A DNA stretch of 64,000 bases from Halocalculus aciditolerans (GCF_014647475.1 NZ_BMPG01000002.1:372001-436000); one strand, 5' to 3'. Numbered from the stretch's first letter, positions 51,026-60,274 are shown. The notes: generated by a model from the sequence alone, not told the origin. A program made the numbers and translations.

Positions 51026-51871
51026 TTAGCGGAAGGGGCTCGGCGGCCGCGAGAGCTTCTCTTGGAGCGTTCGGAACTCCGCTTCGGTGAGTTCGAGGTC
51101 CTCGCGGAGGTCTTCGAGTTCGTTCCGCGTCGTCACTTCCTCGGTGACGTCCTCGACGTAGACCGACGTGCCGGCGTCGTCCCGGTAGATGTAGAGGTCG
51201 AACCACGCGTCGAGGGGGGCGAAGTAGAACTCGAGCCCGCTGTCCTCGCCGGAGTCGGTCGTCTCTCGGAGTTCCCGCTCGAAGGGCGTTCCGACGACGT
51301 CGGGGACGACGTCCCAGAGGAGTTCGTCCATCGCGTCGGTGGCGTCGACGCCGAAGAGGTCCTCCGCGTACTCGTTCAGGTAGGTGACGTGGAAGGCCTC
51401 GTCGAGTCCGATGAATCCGGCGTTGATGCGTTCGTAGACTTCGAGTTCGCGCGCGGTCGCCTCTTCGAGCGCGCGGTCGGCGCGGTAGCTCTTGACGAGC
51501 GTGATGATGCGGTTCCCGAGGAGCGCGAACCGGTTCGACGTCGGCTCTTTCCGGACGTAGTCGGTGACGCCGGAGTGGATGGCTTCCGCGGCGAGTTCCT
51601 CGCTCCCGTACCCCGTGAAGAAGACGACGGGGAGGGATTCGTGGTTCTCGCGGACGCGCTTGAGGAGTTCGATGCCGTCCATGCCGGGCATCCGGTAGTC
51701 GGCGACCACGCAGTCGATCTCGTGTTCGTCGAGCAGCGCGAGGCCGTCCTCGGCTGACGTCGCGGTCACGATGTCGATGCTCGAGAAGTCTCGGACGAGG
51801 ACCGTCCGCGTCAAGTCGAGGAATTCCTCGTCGTCGTCGATGTGTAAGACGGTGATTCCCTCGGGTTCCAT
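51026..51871 (-). CDS. Response regulator with PAS domain
   Basis: A 281-residue two-component output protein. The receiver (about 1-125) has LHIDDDEEFL (acidic pocket), the phospho-Asp in VVADYRMPGMDGIEL (about 58), the conserved Thr/Ser in VFFTGYGSEE and Lys in DYVRKEPT. A PAS domain (about 145-250) follows, and a short helical end. No DNA-binding or kinase domain is present, which is common among haloarchaeal receivers. It may relay to another protein. No histidine kinase gene is next to it. Confidence 0.88.
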   Translation of the reverse strand: MEPEGITVLHIDDDEEFLDLTRTVLVRDFSSIDIVTATSAEDGLALLDEHEIDCVVADYRMPGMDGIELLKRVRENHESLPVVFFTGYGSEELAAEAIHSGVTDYVRKEPTSNRFALLGNRIITLVKSYRADRALEEATARELEVYERINAGFIGLDEAFHVTYLNEYAEDLFGVDATDAMDELLWDVVPDVVGTPFERELRETTDSGEDSGLEFYFAPLDAWFDLYIYRDDAGTSVYVEDVTEEVTTRNELEDLREDLELTEAEFRTLQEKLSRPPSPFR

Positions 51872-51919
51872 ACGGTTTCGTTCACCCCCTGTCGAGATAA
51901 ATGCACGTGTCAGTACGAG

Positions 51920-52714
51920 TTACGTGATGGTGTCGAGCTCGGCCTTGAGGGCGGCAGCGTCGAAGTCGTGGTCGGGGCGGATGGCGACGAAGTCGAGGAA
52001 CTCGCGGGCTTCGAGGAGGTCGTCGGGCGCGTAGTGTGCGGCGGCGGCGGCGACGGCGGTGGTCGCGCCGACGAGCGGTTCGAGGACGGCGAGCGCGCAC
52101 GCGAGATCGTACGCGCGCGCCGCCGTGATGCCGCCCTCGTTCACTTTCGTCGCGTCGATGAAGTAGAGGTCGTCGTCGACGACGAGGACGTTCTCCGCGC
52201 GGAGGTCGCCGTGCGCGAGGCCGTGTTCGTGCATCGTCGCGAGCGCCGCGAACAGCGCGTCGAGGTGTGCTTCGATTGCCTCCTCGCCGAGGTCGTCGAG
52301 CGCGACGAAGTCCGGGAGGTACTCCATCACGAGCACGCCGAGTTCGTCGACGGAGAACACCTCGACCGGTTCGGGGGCGTTCACGCCGAGCTCCCGCATC
52401 CGCTCGGTCGCCTCCAGTTCGTGCGCCGCCATCTCAACGGGGTCGTCGTACGGCTCGAAAAAACCCTCTGTCCCGGAGGTGAACACGCCGAGGTTCCGGA
52501 CGCCCGTGAAGAGGGAGTGGACGAACGCGTTCTGCGGCGTGACGACTTTCACGAACCACTCCTCGTTCACCACGCAGGGCGTCGAGAACCAGTTCTCGGC
52601 GTCGAGGAACTCGACGCGGACGACCGGCTCGTCGTAGCGCTCCGCGAACTCGGCGAACACCGCGTCGAGCTGGTCCCAGGGAACCGTGCCGCGGACGAAC
52701 CGGCGGACGCTCAT
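51920..52714 (-). CDS. RIO/lipopolysaccharide-kinase-like protein kinase
   Basis: A 264-residue atypical protein kinase of the RIO-like group. WFVKVVTPQNAF has the ATP-site Lys, VLVMEYLPDFVALDD the hinge, HGLAHGDLRAENVLVVDDD the catalytic HGDLxxxN (about 173-182), and YFIDATKV the metal Asp (replacing DFG). It is shorter than RIO1/RIO2 and lacks their N-terminal winged helix, so its target need not be ribosomal. The start ATG at 52714 gives the normal N-terminus; the huge open frame over 51920-55939 is shadow. Its promoter region is shared with a divergent acyl-CoA dehydrogenase gene. Confidence 0.8.
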   Translation of the reverse strand: MSVRRFVRGTVPWDQLDAVFAEFAERYDEPVVRVEFLDAENWFSTPCVVNEEWFVKVVTPQNAFVHSLFTGVRNLGVFTSGTEGFFEPYDDPVEMAAHELEATERMRELGVNAPEPVEVFSVDELGVLVMEYLPDFVALDDLGEEAIEAHLDALFAALATMHEHGLAHGDLRAENVLVVDDDLYFIDATKVNEGGITAARAYDLACALAVLEPLVGATTAVAAAAAHYAPDDLLEAREFLDFVAIRPDHDFDAAALKAELDTIT

Positions 52715-52788
52715 GGCTGAGTCGTCGGCGGCGGCCCGTTTAGTTCCGCCGGCTCGGCGAGGCCGAGAGTATAAGGGACGTTCCGGTG

Positions 52789-52796
52789 TTTTTATC
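52789..52796 (+). promoter_or_regulatory. TATA-like box for the acyl-CoA dehydrogenase gene
   Basis: TTTTTATC lies 24-31 bases before the ATG at 52820. On the other strand CTTATACTC (52767-52776) may serve the kinase gene. Confidence 0.65.
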
Positions 52797-52819
52797 CGCT
52801 CAATCGGCACATATTGCGT

Positions 52820-53962
52820 ATGGACTTCAGCCTGCCCGACGAACACCGGATGATCCGTGACACCGTCCGGGAGTTCGCAGAGGAGGAGATCCGCCCCATC
52901 GCGCAGGACATCGAGGACGACCATCGCTTCCCCGCCGAGATCTTCGAGCAGCTCGCCGACCTCGACGTGATGGGCGTCCCCGTGAGCGAGGAGTACGGCG
53001 GGCTCGGCGGCGACTACCTCATGTACTCGCTCGTCGCCGAGGAGCTCGGCCGCATCTCGGGCAGCATCGGTCTCTCCTACGTCGCCCACACGTCGCTCGC
53101 GTCGAAGCCCATCGAGGCGTTCGGCACCGACGCCCAGAAGGAGCGCTGGCTCCGCCCGCTCGCGGAAGGCGACTATCTGGGTTCGTGGGCGCTCACCGAA
53201 CCCGGGAGCGGGAGCGACGCGAGCGACATGGACACGACGGCGGAGAAGGACGGCGACGAGTACGTCATCGACGGGACGAAGCAGTTCATCACGAACGCGA
53301 GCGTCGCCGGCAGCATCCTCGTGAAAGCCGTCACCGAACCCGGCGCGGGCTACGACGGTATCTCCACCTTCATCGTCGACCCCGACGAGGACGACGGCTT
53401 CGAGGTCGTCACCGAGTGGGACAAGATGGGGCTCAACGCCTCCCCGACCTGCGAGATTAAGTTCACTGACTGTCGCATCCCGGAGGACCGCCTGCTCGGC
53501 GAGGAGGGCGAGGGCTGGGACCAGACGAAGAAGACGCTCGACGGCGGCCGCATCAGCATCGCCGCGCTCTCCACCGGCCTCGCGCAGGGCGCGTACGAGA
53601 GCGCGCACGACTACTCGCAGGAGCGCGAGCAGTTCGGCCGCCCCATCTCGAAGTTCGACGCCGTCCGCGACAAGGTCGTCGACATGCACCGGAAAGTCGA
53701 GCGCGCGCGCCTCCTCACGCACAAGGCCGCGACGAAGTACGACGAGGGCGAGACCGTGAATCAGGAGTCCGCGCTCGCGAAACTCGACGCCAGCGAGGCC
53801 GCGCGGGAAGTCGCCGAGGAGGCCGTACAGGTCCACGGCGGCTACGGATACACGACCGATTTCGACCCGCAGCGGTACTTCCGCGACGCGAAACTCATGG
53901 AGATCGGCGAAGGGACGAGCGAGATTCAACACCTCGTCATCGGCCGCCAGCTCGGGCTCTAA
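52820..53962 (+). CDS. Acyl-CoA dehydrogenase
   Basis: A 380-residue FAD enzyme of fatty-acid or branched-chain amino-acid oxidation. WALTEPGSGSDASDMDTTAE is the flavin-binding block, and QFGRPISKFDAVRDKVVDMH and VQVHGGYGYTTDFDPQRYFR are the C-terminal family signatures. EGTSEIQHLVIGRQLG at the end is the usual tail that holds the adenine of FAD. The length matches the family. Start ATG 52820 fits the TATA box. Reaction: acyl-CoA to enoyl-CoA, electrons to ETF; the chain specificity is unknown. Confidence 0.94.
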   Translation: MDFSLPDEHRMIRDTVREFAEEEIRPIAQDIEDDHRFPAEIFEQLADLDVMGVPVSEEYGGLGGDYLMYSLVAEELGRISGSIGLSYVAHTSLASKPIEAFGTDAQKERWLRPLAEGDYLGSWALTEPGSGSDASDMDTTAEKDGDEYVIDGTKQFITNASVAGSILVKAVTEPGAGYDGISTFIVDPDEDDGFEVVTEWDKMGLNASPTCEIKFTDCRIPEDRLLGEEGEGWDQTKKTLDGGRISIAALSTGLAQGAYESAHDYSQEREQFGRPISKFDAVRDKVVDMHRKVERARLLTHKAATKYDEGETVNQESALAKLDASEAAREVAEEAVQVHGGYGYTTDFDPQRYFRDAKLMEIGEGTSEIQHLVIGRQLGL

Positions 53963-54056
53963 ACGGCCGAAATCCGTCGGCGGCGACGCCGCCCGGATTC
54001 TGTCGGGTCGAGCCCCACTTTTTTCCGTGTGACTCCGTTCATGGCCGGGTAGGACG

Positions 54057-54257
54057 ATGTCCAGTGAGTCACCGTCTCGCACGGACGTGTCCGGCTCCGA
54101 GTCGAACGACCAGTCCGCCGTCGCCGAGGCGACGCAGAACCTCAGAGACGCCCTCCAAGAGGAACGACGCGACGCGTCTGGCGCGCGCGACATCGCGTTA
54201 CGCCGCGCCGAGGGACTCGCGGACAAAATCGAGTCCGTCCTGAAAAAGACCGCGTAA
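54057..54257 (+). CDS. Small acidic hypothetical protein
   Basis: A 66-residue hydrophilic protein of unknown function. It is Ser-rich at the start (MSSESPSRTDVSGSESNDQS) with a helical C-terminal half (AVAEATQNLRDALQEERRD then DKIESVLKKTA). It has haloarchaeal codon use. A run of T residues at about 54018-54023 could be its promoter. The gene stands alone in the convergent space before ggt. Confidence 0.6.
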   Translation: MSSESPSRTDVSGSESNDQSAVAEATQNLRDALQEERRDASGARDIALRRAEGLADKIESVLKKTA

Positions 54258-54333
54258 CCCGGCCCGACCGCGAGCCGGCCGACGCTCACGTTCTCTGCGA
54301 CGCTCGCTGTGCGGAGCGCCGCCGACGCCTCGA

Positions 54334-55956
54334 TTAGAAGCCGACGGCCTGGCCGTCGCGGCGGGGGTCGGAGCCGGCGACGAGCGTGCCGTCCTCGCGG
54401 CGGTAGATTATCTGGCCGCCGCCCCAGTGGCCGCCCTCCGCGAAGTAGTCGTCCTCCTCGAGGACGTCGTGGCCGCGGCCGCGGAGGTTCGCGACGACTT
54501 CGTCGGGGACGCGGTTCGTCTCCAGCGCGACGGTGTTCTCCTCGACCCAGCGGAACCGCGGCGCGTCGAGCGCGGCCTGCGGGTTCAGGCCGTTCGCGAG
54601 GTTCGTCGCGACCTGGAGGTGGCCCTGTGGCTGCATGGAGCCGCCCATCACGCCCCAGGACGCGCGGAATTCTCCTGTTTCGGGGTCGCGGAGCATCGCG
54701 GGGATGATGGTGTGGTACGGGCGTTTTCCGGCGTCGAGGCGGTTCGCGTGCTCGGGGTCGAGGCTGAAGGAGTGCCCGCGGTTCTGGAGCGCGAATCCTC
54801 TCGTACTCAGCGCGGACCCGAAGGGGTAGTAGACGGAGTTGATGAGGGAGACGGCGTTCCCGTCGCCGTCGACGACCGTCATGTACGCGGTGTTCGCGAC
54901 CTTCTTCGCTTTCGCGCCGTACGTCCGCGCGCGGTGACCGACTTCCTCGGCGCGCTCCGCGGCGTACTCCTTCGACAGCATCGTCTCCAGCGGCACGTCG
55001 TAACGCTCGGGGTCCGTGATGTTCGCGTAGCCGTCCGCGAACGCGAGCTTGATCGACTCGACGAGGTGGTGGAGGCGGTCGGGGTCCGTCGGGTTCTCGG
55101 CGAGGTCGAACCGCTCCGCGACGTTCATCGCCTCCAGCGCGACGGTGCCCTGGCCGTTCGGCGGGTGTTCGAGGACTTCGACGCCCTCGTAGGTCGTGCT
55201 GACCGGCTCCGTCCACTCCGCCGAGTACGCGTCGAGGTCCGAGAGCGCGAGCGTCCCGCCGTGGTCTCGCACGGTCTCGACGACGGCCTGCCCGATGTCG
55301 CCGCCGTAGAACGCACCGATGCCCTCGTCCTGGAGCTGTTCGAGCGTCTCCGCGAAGTCGGGATTCGCGAAGACGTCGCCGGGTTCGGGGGCGCTCCCGT
55401 CGGGGAGGAAGGTCGCCGCGCTCGCGTCGAACTGTTCGAGTCGCTCCTCGGTGTCCTGCCACTGCCGGGCGACGTACTCGCTGACCGGGAAGCCCTCGCG
55501 GGCGAGTCGCACCGCGGGTTCGAGGACGTCGGCGAAGTCGAGCGCGCCGTGTCTCTCGACGAGCGCGTGCCACCCCGAGAGCGCGCCCGGAACCGTCACG
55601 GGGAGGCCGCCGTCCGCCGGCATCACGGGCTCGCCGTCGTCGTCCGTCTCCGCCGTGGCCTCGCGGTAGTCGTCGAGGGCCGCCGCGGCGGGCGCGGGGC
55701 CGCTCGCGTTCAGCGCCTCGTAGTCGCCGTCGAAGTGCGTGAGCGCGAAGGCGTCGCCGCCCATCCCCGTCATGTGGGGTTCGACGACGTTCAGCGCGGC
55801 CGCCGTCGCCACCGCCGCGTCCGCCGCGTTCCCGCCCCGTCGAAGCATCGAGAGCCCCGCCTGCGCCGCGAGCGGCTGACTCGTCGCCACGATACCGTTT
55901 CGCGACTGCACCGCCGACCGCCGCGAGGAGAACCGCCACGGATACTCAAAATCCAT
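54334..55956 (-). CDS. ggt: Gamma-glutamyltransferase
   Basis: A 540-residue Ntn-hydrolase. The precursor cuts itself before the Thr of NTAYMTVVDGDGNAVSLINS (about 354), which becomes the nucleophile of the small subunit. The large subunit has RRGGNAADAAVATAAALNVV and TGMGGDAFAL. WGVMGGSMQPQGHLQV is the family block of the small subunit. No signal peptide is seen, so cytoplasmic action is likely. Halophilic archaea contain gamma-glutamylcysteine, a possible substrate. CTTAAG at about 55980-55987 gives a promoter for the ATG at 55956. Confidence 0.92.
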   Translation of the reverse strand: MDFEYPWRFSSRRSAVQSRNGIVATSQPLAAQAGLSMLRRGGNAADAAVATAAALNVVEPHMTGMGGDAFALTHFDGDYEALNASGPAPAAAALDDYREATAETDDDGEPVMPADGGLPVTVPGALSGWHALVERHGALDFADVLEPAVRLAREGFPVSEYVARQWQDTEERLEQFDASAATFLPDGSAPEPGDVFANPDFAETLEQLQDEGIGAFYGGDIGQAVVETVRDHGGTLALSDLDAYSAEWTEPVSTTYEGVEVLEHPPNGQGTVALEAMNVAERFDLAENPTDPDRLHHLVESIKLAFADGYANITDPERYDVPLETMLSKEYAAERAEEVGHRARTYGAKAKKVANTAYMTVVDGDGNAVSLINSVYYPFGSALSTRGFALQNRGHSFSLDPEHANRLDAGKRPYHTIIPAMLRDPETGEFRASWGVMGGSMQPQGHLQVATNLANGLNPQAALDAPRFRWVEENTVALETNRVPDEVVANLRGRGHDVLEEDDYFAEGGHWGGGQIIYRREDGTLVAGSDPRRDGQAVGF

Positions 55957-56100
55957 GTCGAACTCTCAGCCCACGGCGCACTTAAGAGTCGGCCCGCACT
56001 GATTCGGCTCCCGGCACTCGACGAAAATCGAGCGGGTGATGGGGACGGAACTCTGCACGCACGGCTCGCGCGCGGGCCCCAACCCCAAGCGAGCCGAAAC

Positions 56101-56315
56101 GGATGGATGGTGAGCGCGCGGAAACGGTGCGGCAGCGGCAGCGGTCGCGGTGGCGGCTAGGTCACCGCGTGATGCCGCGGGCGGCCGTCAGGCCGCCGTC
56201 TGCGTGAGCCGACGGCGAACGCGAGCAGGGAGGCGCGCTCCGACCATGGCCAGGGTGGGACATGAAAAGGGGTTCACCCGGCGCGCAGCGCCGGGTGAAG
56301 GGCTTTCAGGGCCAG
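56101..56315. repeat. Left inverted repeat flanking the gdh pair
   Basis: About 215 bases that recur, inverted, at 59022-59326. The core (56159-56312) is nearly identical to the complement of its partner (for example GTCACCGCGTGATGCCGCG and CCGTCAGGCCGCCGTCTGCG). The outer GGATGGATGGTGAGCG matches less well. It covers the last codons and 3' flank of the 56306 gene. Confidence 0.9.
56273..56299 (-). terminator. 12-bp hairpin after the first gdh gene
   Basis: Arms TTCACCCGGCGC and GCGCCGGGTGAA, three-base loop, start seven bases after the stop codon. The counterpart at 59038-59064 has a stem with three paired changes. Probably an RNA end or stabilising structure; no U-tract is present. Confidence 0.6.
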
Positions 56316-57607
56316 AGTCCGCGTGCGTCGTGGGAGTCGGCGATGCGGGTGAGGGCGACGACGTAGGCGGCGCGCCGCCAGGTTATGTCTTTCTCTTCGA
56401 CGACGTCGCGGACTTCGTCCCAGGCGGTGAGCATCTTCTCGCTGAGTTCTTCGCGGACCTCTTCGAGCGTCCACTCCTGGCGGTTGATGTCCTGGAGCCA
56501 TTCGAAGTAGGAGACGGTGACGCCGCCGGCGTTGGCGAGGATGTCGGGGACGACGGGAATGCCGCGTTCGGCGAAGATCTCGTCGGCGGCGGTCGTCGTC
56601 GGGCCGTTCGCGCCTTCGACGATGATGTCGGCTCGGACGTCGTGGGCGTTATCGGCGGTGAGGACGTTGCCGATGGCGGCGGGGATGAGGACGTCGACGT
56701 CGAGTTCGAGGAGTTCCTCGTTGGAGATGACGTCCTCGCCCTGGCTGGTGACGGCTTCGGCTTGTTCGAGGTGGCTGGGGATGTCGTGGGTGACGAGGCC
56801 GGCGGGGTTGTAGAGCGCGCCGTTGACGTCGGAAACGGCGACGACGCGGGCACCCCATTCGTCGAGGAGGCGGGCGGCGTTCGCGCCGACGCTCCCGAAG
56901 CCCTGCACGGCGATGGTGGCTTCCTCTAAGTCCTTGCCGTAGTAGTCGATGGCTTCGCGGGCGATGATGGCGACGGAGCGGCCGGGGGATTCCTCGCGGC
57001 CGTAGCTCCCGCCGATGACGGGGGGTTTGCCGGTGACGACGCCGGGGCAGGTCTCGCCGGTCTGCATGGAGTAGGCGTCCATGAACCACGACATCGTCTG
57101 GGCGTCGGTGCCCATGTCGGGCGCGGGGATGTCCTTGTTCTCACCGACGACGTCGCGGAGCTCTTGGGCGAATCGGCGCGTCAGGCGTTCTTTCTCGTCG
57201 GCGGAGAGCTCCTTCGGGTTGACGACGATGCCGCCCTTGCCGCCGCCGAAGGGGAGGTTCACGACGGCGCACTTCCACGTCATCCACATCGCGAGGCCGA
57301 CGCACTCCTCGGCGGAGACGTCGGGGTGGTAGCGGAGGCCCCCCTTGTAGGGACCGCGGACGCTGTCGTGTTGTGCGCGATAGCCCGTGAACACCTCGAC
57401 GGTGCCGTCGTCGCGCTCGATGGGGACGGTAACCTGCGTGACTTTCTCGGGGTGGCGGAGGCGTTCGACGACGTTCGGGTCGATGTCGATCTCTTCGGAC
57501 GCGGCTTCGAGCTGCCGGCGCGCGGTCTCCAGCGGGGACTCGTGTTCTGCCTCTGCGTCGGCGGACTCCGGCTCTGCGTCGAGTTCTGTGGTCGGTGTTC
57601 CGGACAT
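56306..57607 (-). CDS. Glutamate dehydrogenase family protein (paralogue 1)
   Basis: A 433-residue Glu/Leu/Phe/Val dehydrogenase. [14 protein letters not shown] holds a substrate Lys, [14 protein letters not shown] the catalytic Lys loop, [16 protein letters not shown] the NAD(P) loop. [15 protein letters not shown] is the family block. The N-terminus ([20 protein letters not shown]) is an acidic extension not found in its partner. A longer GTG start at 57631 (MSDDPIPT) is possible given the TATA near 57650. It is divergent from paralogue 2, and shares with it the last residues (W-P-stop) and the 3' flank. Catalyses glutamate to 2-oxoglutarate and NH3. Confidence 0.92.
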   Translation of the reverse strand: MSGTPTTELDAEPESADAEAEHESPLETARRQLEAASEEIDIDPNVVERLRHPEKVTQVTVPIERDDGTVEVFTGYRAQHDSVRGPYKGGLRYHPDVSAEECVGLAMWMTWKCAVVNLPFGGGKGGIVVNPKELSADEKERLTRRFAQELRDVVGENKDIPAPDMGTDAQTMSWFMDAYSMQTGETCPGVVTGKPPVIGGSYGREESPGRSVAIIAREAIDYYGKDLEEATIAVQGFGSVGANAARLLDEWGARVVAVSDVNGALYNPAGLVTHDIPSHLEQAEAVTSQGEDVISNEELLELDVDVLIPAAIGNVLTADNAHDVRADIIVEGANGPTTTAADEIFAERGIPVVPDILANAGGVTVSYFEWLQDINRQEWTLEEVREELSEKMLTAWDEVRDVVEEKDITWRRAAYVVALTRIADSHDARGLWP

Positions 57608-57680
57608 AGTGGGAATGGGGTCGTCGCTCACGGGTAGGCATCCACCCTGATATAATCGTTATGGACTTACCGTGATAATA

Positions 57681-57693
57681 TGCATTATATGCA
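57681..57693. promoter_or_regulatory. Palindrome in the divergent gdh promoter
   Basis: TGCAT, TAT, ATGCA form a 13-base perfect palindrome midway in the 164-base gap between the two gdh starts. It could bind one dimeric regulator (for example an Lrp/AsnC type) acting on both genes. TATA-like boxes lie either side: TTATATC (minus, about 57650) and TCTTTATC (plus, 57736-57743). Confidence 0.5.
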
Positions 57694-57771
57694 CATTCGT
57701 CCATTTCGAGCGTCCTTGCAGTTCCAGCATACCCATCTTTATCACTCCGCCAGACGCAGAACGGATAACAC

Positions 57772-59031
57772 ATGGCAGACGAGGAGAACCCGTTCGACAA
57801 CCTCCGAGAACAGATCGACGACGCGGCCTCTCATCTCCCCGCGGACGTCGGCGACGACGTCCTCGAGCGACTCAAACACCCCGAGCGCGTCCTCGAAACC
57901 AACCTCACCGTCGACATGGACGACGGGAGCATCCAGACGTTCAAGGCCTTCCGCTCGCAGTTCAACGGCGACCGCGGTCCCTACAAGGGCGGCATCCGCT
58001 ACCACCCAGACGTCTCCCGCGACGAAGTGAAGGCGCTCTCCGGGTGGATGGTCTACAAGTGCGCCACTGTGGGGATCCCCTACGGCGGCGGCAAGGGCGG
58101 CATCGTCGTCGACCCCGCGGAGCACTCCGCCGGCGAACTCGAACGCCTCACGCGCTCGTTCGCCAAAGAACTCCGCCCCTTCATCGGCGAGGACCGCGAC
58201 GTCCCCGCGCCCGACGTCAACACCGGCCAGCGCGAGATGAACTGGATCAAAGACACCTACGAGACCCTCGAAGACAAGACCGAACCCGGCGTCATCACCG
58301 GGAAGTCCATCGAGAACGGCGGCAGCGAGGGCCGCGTCGAAGCCACCGGGCGCTCCACCATGTTCGCCGCCCGCGAAGTCTTCGACTACCTCGACAAAGA
58401 CATCGACGGCGCGTCCGTCGCCGTACAGGGCTTCGGGAACGCCGGCTGGGTCAGCGCGAAACTCATCGACGAACTCGGCGCGAACGTCGTCGCCGTCTCC
58501 GACTCCAGCGGCGCTATCTTCGACGAAGACGGCTTCGACCCCGAATCCGTCAAGGAGTTCAAGAACGAGACCGGCCACGTCGCCGGCTACGACTCTGCCC
58601 AGGAACTCACCAACGAGGACCTCCTCACCCTCGACGTCGACCTCCTCGTCCCCGCCGCCCTCGAAAACGCCATCGACGAAGACCTCGCCAAAGACGTCAA
58701 AGCCGACGTCATCGTCGAAGCAGCCAACGGTCCTCTTACTCCTGACGCCGACGACGTCCTCCGAGACGCCGACGTCACCGTCGTCCCCGACATCCTCGCC
58801 AACGCCGGCGGCGTCACCGTCTCCTACTTCGAATGGGTCCAGAACCGCCAGCGCTTCTACTGGACGGAAGAACGCGTCAACGACGAACTCGAAGACGTCA
58901 TCGTCGACGCCTTCGACAATCTCACTCACGCCTACGAAACTCTCGACCTCCCCAGCCTCCGCGTCGCCGCCTACGTCGTCGCCATCCAACGCGTCGTGGA
59001 TGCGTACACGGGCAACGGGAACTGGCCCTGA
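57772..59031 (+). CDS. Glutamate dehydrogenase family protein (paralogue 2)
   Basis: A 419-residue Glu dehydrogenase. [20 protein letters not shown] and [13 protein letters not shown] hold the catalytic lysines, and [18 protein letters not shown] the NAD(P) loop. [20 protein letters not shown] and the ending GNGNWP parallel paralogue 1. By eye about half of the residues agree, so the duplication is old, in contrast to the nearly identical 3' flanks. One copy may serve assimilation and one breakdown with different cofactors; which is not readable. TATA-like TCTTTATC at about -30. Confidence 0.94.
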   Translation: MADEENPFDNLREQIDDAASHLPADVGDDVLERLKHPERVLETNLTVDMDDGSIQTFKAFRSQFNGDRGPYKGGIRYHPDVSRDEVKALSGWMVYKCATVGIPYGGGKGGIVVDPAEHSAGELERLTRSFAKELRPFIGEDRDVPAPDVNTGQREMNWIKDTYETLEDKTEPGVITGKSIENGGSEGRVEATGRSTMFAAREVFDYLDKDIDGASVAVQGFGNAGWVSAKLIDELGANVVAVSDSSGAIFDEDGFDPESVKEFKNETGHVAGYDSAQELTNEDLLTLDVDLLVPAALENAIDEDLAKDVKADVIVEAANGPLTPDADDVLRDADVTVVPDILANAGGVTVSYFEWVQNRQRFYWTEERVNDELEDVIVDAFDNLTHAYETLDLPSLRVAAYVVAIQRVVDAYTGNGNWP

Positions 59032-59326
59032 AAGCCCTTTTCCGGGCGCATAGCGCCCGGAAAACCCCTTGCAGATTCCCACCCTGACCATGGTCGGAGC
59101 GCGCCTCCCTGCTCGCGTTCGCCGTCGGCTCACGCGAACGTCGGCGCACGCAGACGGCGGCCTGACGGCCGCCCGCGGCATCACGCGGTGACCTGACCGC
59201 CACTGCACCGCTTCCGCGCCGCAACCGCTACCGCCTCCACAACTGCTACTGCGACCGAATCGCTGCCGCCACCGCTACCGCTTCCGCACCTCAACCGCGC
59301 CGCGACCGCACGCTCACTATTCATCC
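59022..59326. repeat. Right inverted repeat flanking the gdh pair
   Basis: About 305 bases, complement of 56101-56315. Compared with the left copy it has a roughly 16-base internal duplication (two GCGTGxGCCGACG units when read on the minus strand) and a longer triplet-rich outer part (CCGCTACCGC type), up to CGCTCACTATTCATCC. The stop of paralogue 2 lies inside its beginning. Confidence 0.9.
59038..59064 (+). terminator. 12-bp hairpin after the second gdh gene
   Basis: Arms TTTTCCGGGCGC and GCGCCCGGAAAA, loop ATA, begin six bases after the stop. Relative to the left hairpin, positions 3, 4 and 7 of the stem differ and their partners differ to match. Confidence 0.6.
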
Positions 59327-59425
59327 GGCTTTGCTCGTTCGACTCGTTGGCCGTAGGTGGGGCCGCACCGCGACTGCTGTGTCGTCTCCAACGATTTGTC
59401 GAAAATCCGGTCTGGCGGAGCGGAC

Positions 59426-60274
59426 CTATTCGCGGTTGAGGTCGGCGCGTTCGAGGATGCGTTCGGCTTGCTTGATGAGGGGCGCGTCGATCATCTCGCC
59501 GTCGACGCGGAAGACGCCGCGGTCGTCGGCGTCCGCGTCGGCTTTCTCGGCGAGGATGTCGCGCGCCCACGCGACGTCGGCGGGGTCGGGGGAGAAGGCG
59601 TCGTTGATGGGGGCGACCTGCCGGGGGTGGATGGCGAGTTTTCCGTCGAAGCCGAGTTGGACGCTGAATGCGGCGTCGTCGCGGAGGCCGCCGGCGTCCT
59701 CGAAGTCGGTGTGGAGGGTGTCGATAGCGTCGACGCCGGCGGCGGCCGCGGCGGCGACGACGCGCTCGCGGGCGTAGAGGACTTCCGTGCCCTCGCCGGT
59801 GCGGGTCGCGCCGACGTCGGCGGCGTAGTCCTCCGCGCCGAACGCGACGGCGGCCGTGGCGTCCGCGGCGGCGATAGCGGGCGCGTCGAGCACGCCCGCG
59901 GCGGATTCGACGATAGCGATGACGGCCGCGTCGACGTCGTGCTCGCGGAGGAGGCGCGCGAGCGTGTCGACGTCGTCGCCGGATTCGGCTTTCGGGAGCA
60001 TCACGGCGTCGAGGCGGACGTCGTCGCCGGCGAGCGCGCGCACGTCGTCGTCGGCGACGGTGCCGACGGGGTTGACGCGCACGCAGACCTCACAGTCGGG
60101 GTCGAAGTCGGGGTCGGCGAGCACGCCGCGCACGGTCTCGCGCGCTTCGGCCTTGCGTTCGGGCGCGACGGCGTCTTCGAGGTCGAACGTGACGACGTCC
60201 GCGCCGCTCGACGGGGCTTTCCGGAGCATCGACGCGCGGTCGCCGGGCGTGAAGAGAACGGAGCGTCTCGGCAT
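59426..60274 (-). CDS. HpcH/HpaI aldolase, citrate-lyase beta-like
   Basis: A 282-residue TIM-barrel lyase of the CitE/malyl-CoA lyase family. RSVLFTPGDRASMLRKAPSS opens the barrel, VTFDLEDAVAPERKAEAR carries the Mg2+ and CoA-side acids, CVRVNPVGT the Arg, and AVMLPKAESGDD and AIVESAAGVLDA the metal Glu block. GAEDYAADVG and KLAIHPRQV complete the set. It likely cleaves or forms malyl-CoA, citramalyl-CoA or a related thioester. AGTTAGAAG at about -28 gives the promoter. No operon partner is near. Confidence 0.88.
   Translation of the reverse strand: MPRRSVLFTPGDRASMLRKAPSSGADVVTFDLEDAVAPERKAEARETVRGVLADPDFDPDCEVCVRVNPVGTVADDDVRALAGDDVRLDAVMLPKAESGDDVDTLARLLREHDVDAAVIAIVESAAGVLDAPAIAAADATAAVAFGAEDYAADVGATRTGEGTEVLYARERVVAAAAAAGVDAIDTLHTDFEDAGGLRDDAAFSVQLGFDGKLAIHPRQVAPINDAFSPDPADVAWARDILAEKADADADDRGVFRVDGEMIDAPLIKQAERILERADLNRE

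Noticed and set aside
51920-55939. A 1339-codon open frame across the kinase, acyl-CoA dehydrogenase and ggt genes
   Set aside because: Only its last 264 codons are protein-like (the kinase). The remainder is antisense or out-of-frame shadow of GC-rich genes, with Arg-rich non-homologous translation.
56150-56929. A 259-codon plus-strand frame through the left gdh repeat
   Set aside because: It is a Gly/Val/Asp-rich antisense shadow of the dehydrogenase gene.
56101-59326. Composite transposon or insertion sequence around the gdh genes
   Set aside because: No transposase is encoded, no target-site duplication was found, and the repeats include the ends of the gdh genes themselves.
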